DNA from: Chloroflexi bacterium UBA6019
GTDB lineage: Bacteria; Chloroflexota; Dormibacteria; Dormibacterales; Dormibacteraceae
DNA: 6,726 bases
NCBI GenBank assembly: GCA_002427995.1
Contig: DIZV01000094.1
Coordinates: 1-6,726 of the forward strand
Reading direction: 5' to 3'
Every line of letters starts with the position of its first letter. Position 1 is the stretch's first letter. Under the pieces are notes generated by a model that worked only from the letters and a program-made list of their open reading frames with translations, ran no database searches and was not told the DNA's origin. Positions 6,491-6,726 of this stretch are shown piece by piece. The position numbers and the translations under genes were made by a program.

Positions 6491-6550
6491 CGATCCGCCG
6501 GCGAATCGATGGTCTAAACGGTGCTGAACATGGTGATCCGCCGGCGGATC
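6491..6550. repeat. Two near-identical GC-rich palindromes
   Basis: The first palindrome (6491-6508) is an 18-base inverted repeat with one mismatched pair. The second (6535-6550) is a perfect 16-base palindrome. Both contain the 12-mer GATCCGCCGGCG (6492-6503 and 6535-6546), start to start 43 bases apart. Because each is nearly self-complementary, they can fold separately or pair with each other. They lie between the stop codons of convergent genes, where a bidirectional terminator or a REP-like element would be expected. Operator function is less likely because no start codon follows. Confidence 0.65.
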
Positions 6551-6553
6551 GCC
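6532..6553. terminator. Candidate terminator hairpin between convergent genes
   Basis: The perfect palindrome at 6535-6550 extends outward by a G-U pair and two G-C pairs to 6532-6553, allowing a GC-rich hairpin once the central bases open as a loop. No U-tract follows on either strand, so it is not a classical intrinsic terminator. U-less hairpins at operon ends are common in high-GC actinobacteria. A second small hairpin (CCTCG, loop CCGA, CGAGG) at 6463-6476 lies 14 bases after the 97-residue gene and could contribute. Confidence 0.4.
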
Positions 6554-6581
6554 CCCCATGGCAGTCCCTCTGAGAGAAGGC

Positions 6582-6726
6582 CTAGCCGGCGGGCGGGGCG
6601 GCCATGATGTCCTTCGCCTCCGCGAGGGACATGTCGTCGGCCGGCAGGATGACGCCCGATTTCATCATCTGGTCGCTGCCGAGCTTGGTGCCCTTGCCCC
6701 GGACGAAGGAGAGCAGCTCGGTCAGC
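6582..6726 (-). CDS. C-terminal end of an unrecognised minus-strand gene (partial)
   Basis: Reading the minus strand from the window edge gives 47 open codons ending at TAG (complement of 6582-6584). The visible protein contains LTELLSFVRGKGTKLGSD, then QMMKSGVILPADDMSLAEAK, and ends DIMAAPPAG. It looks like a genuine C-terminus: an amphipathic segment with balanced Lys, Asp and Glu, then a short helix and a Pro/Ala end, with G/C-ending codons. The plus strand here is also open from ATG 6604, but its product is Ser- and Arg-rich and less protein-like, and the palindromes just before fit a convergent arrangement. I cannot name the family from this fragment. Confidence 0.5.
   Translation of the reverse strand, partial: LTELLSFVRGKGTKLGSDQMMKSGVILPADDMSLAEAKDIMAAPPAG

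Overview
The window is high-GC bacterial DNA with G or C at nearly every third codon position, GTG and TTG starts, and densely packed, mostly plus-strand genes. The gene types (a TgpA-like membrane transglutaminase, a HadA/HadB-like pair of small hot-dog dehydratases, a glutaryl-CoA-dehydrogenase-type flavoenzyme) and the base composition suggest an actinobacterium, possibly of a deep lineage such as Thermoleophilia. This placement is inference; there is no rRNA or marker gene to test it.

Bases 1-3246 form a first tightly coupled block: a large membrane-anchored transglutaminase-like protein (5' end probably outside the window), an orphan 65-residue protein that starts on the base after its stop codon, then two MaoC/hot-dog fold dehydratase subunits joined by 4-base stop/start overlaps. 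The first subunit resembles the non-catalytic HadA/HadC type. The second carries the D-x4-H hydratase motif. The pair is probably one heterodimeric (R)-specific enoyl-thioester hydratase.

Bases 3290-6449 form a second block after a 43-base gap with a strong Shine-Dalgarno: a FabG-like short-chain dehydrogenase with a large insertion, a crotonase-family enoyl-CoA hydratase, an acyl-CoA dehydrogenase closest to glutaryl-CoA dehydrogenase, and an unrecognised 97-residue protein. Together with the dehydratase pair this is a beta-oxidation-like module: dehydrogenation, hydration of either stereochemistry and 3-hydroxyacyl oxidation, but with no thiolase or CoA ligase in view. The acyl-CoA dehydrogenase reading frame is broken by one extra G in a GGG run at 5430-5432. 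Removing one G restores a full-length, family-like protein.

Bases 6450-6581 are a non-coding gap between convergent genes. It holds two near-identical GC-rich palindromes, a small hairpin and a 12-base direct repeat, and probably ends transcription from one or both sides. The last 145 bases carry the C-terminal 47 codons of an unrecognised minus-strand gene.

I see no CRISPR array, tRNA, rRNA, insertion sequence or clear defence system. The genes are mostly ordinary families. The points worth a second look are the frameshift, the coupling of a transglutaminase to lipid-type dehydratases through an orphan small protein, the SDR insertion and the twin palindromes.
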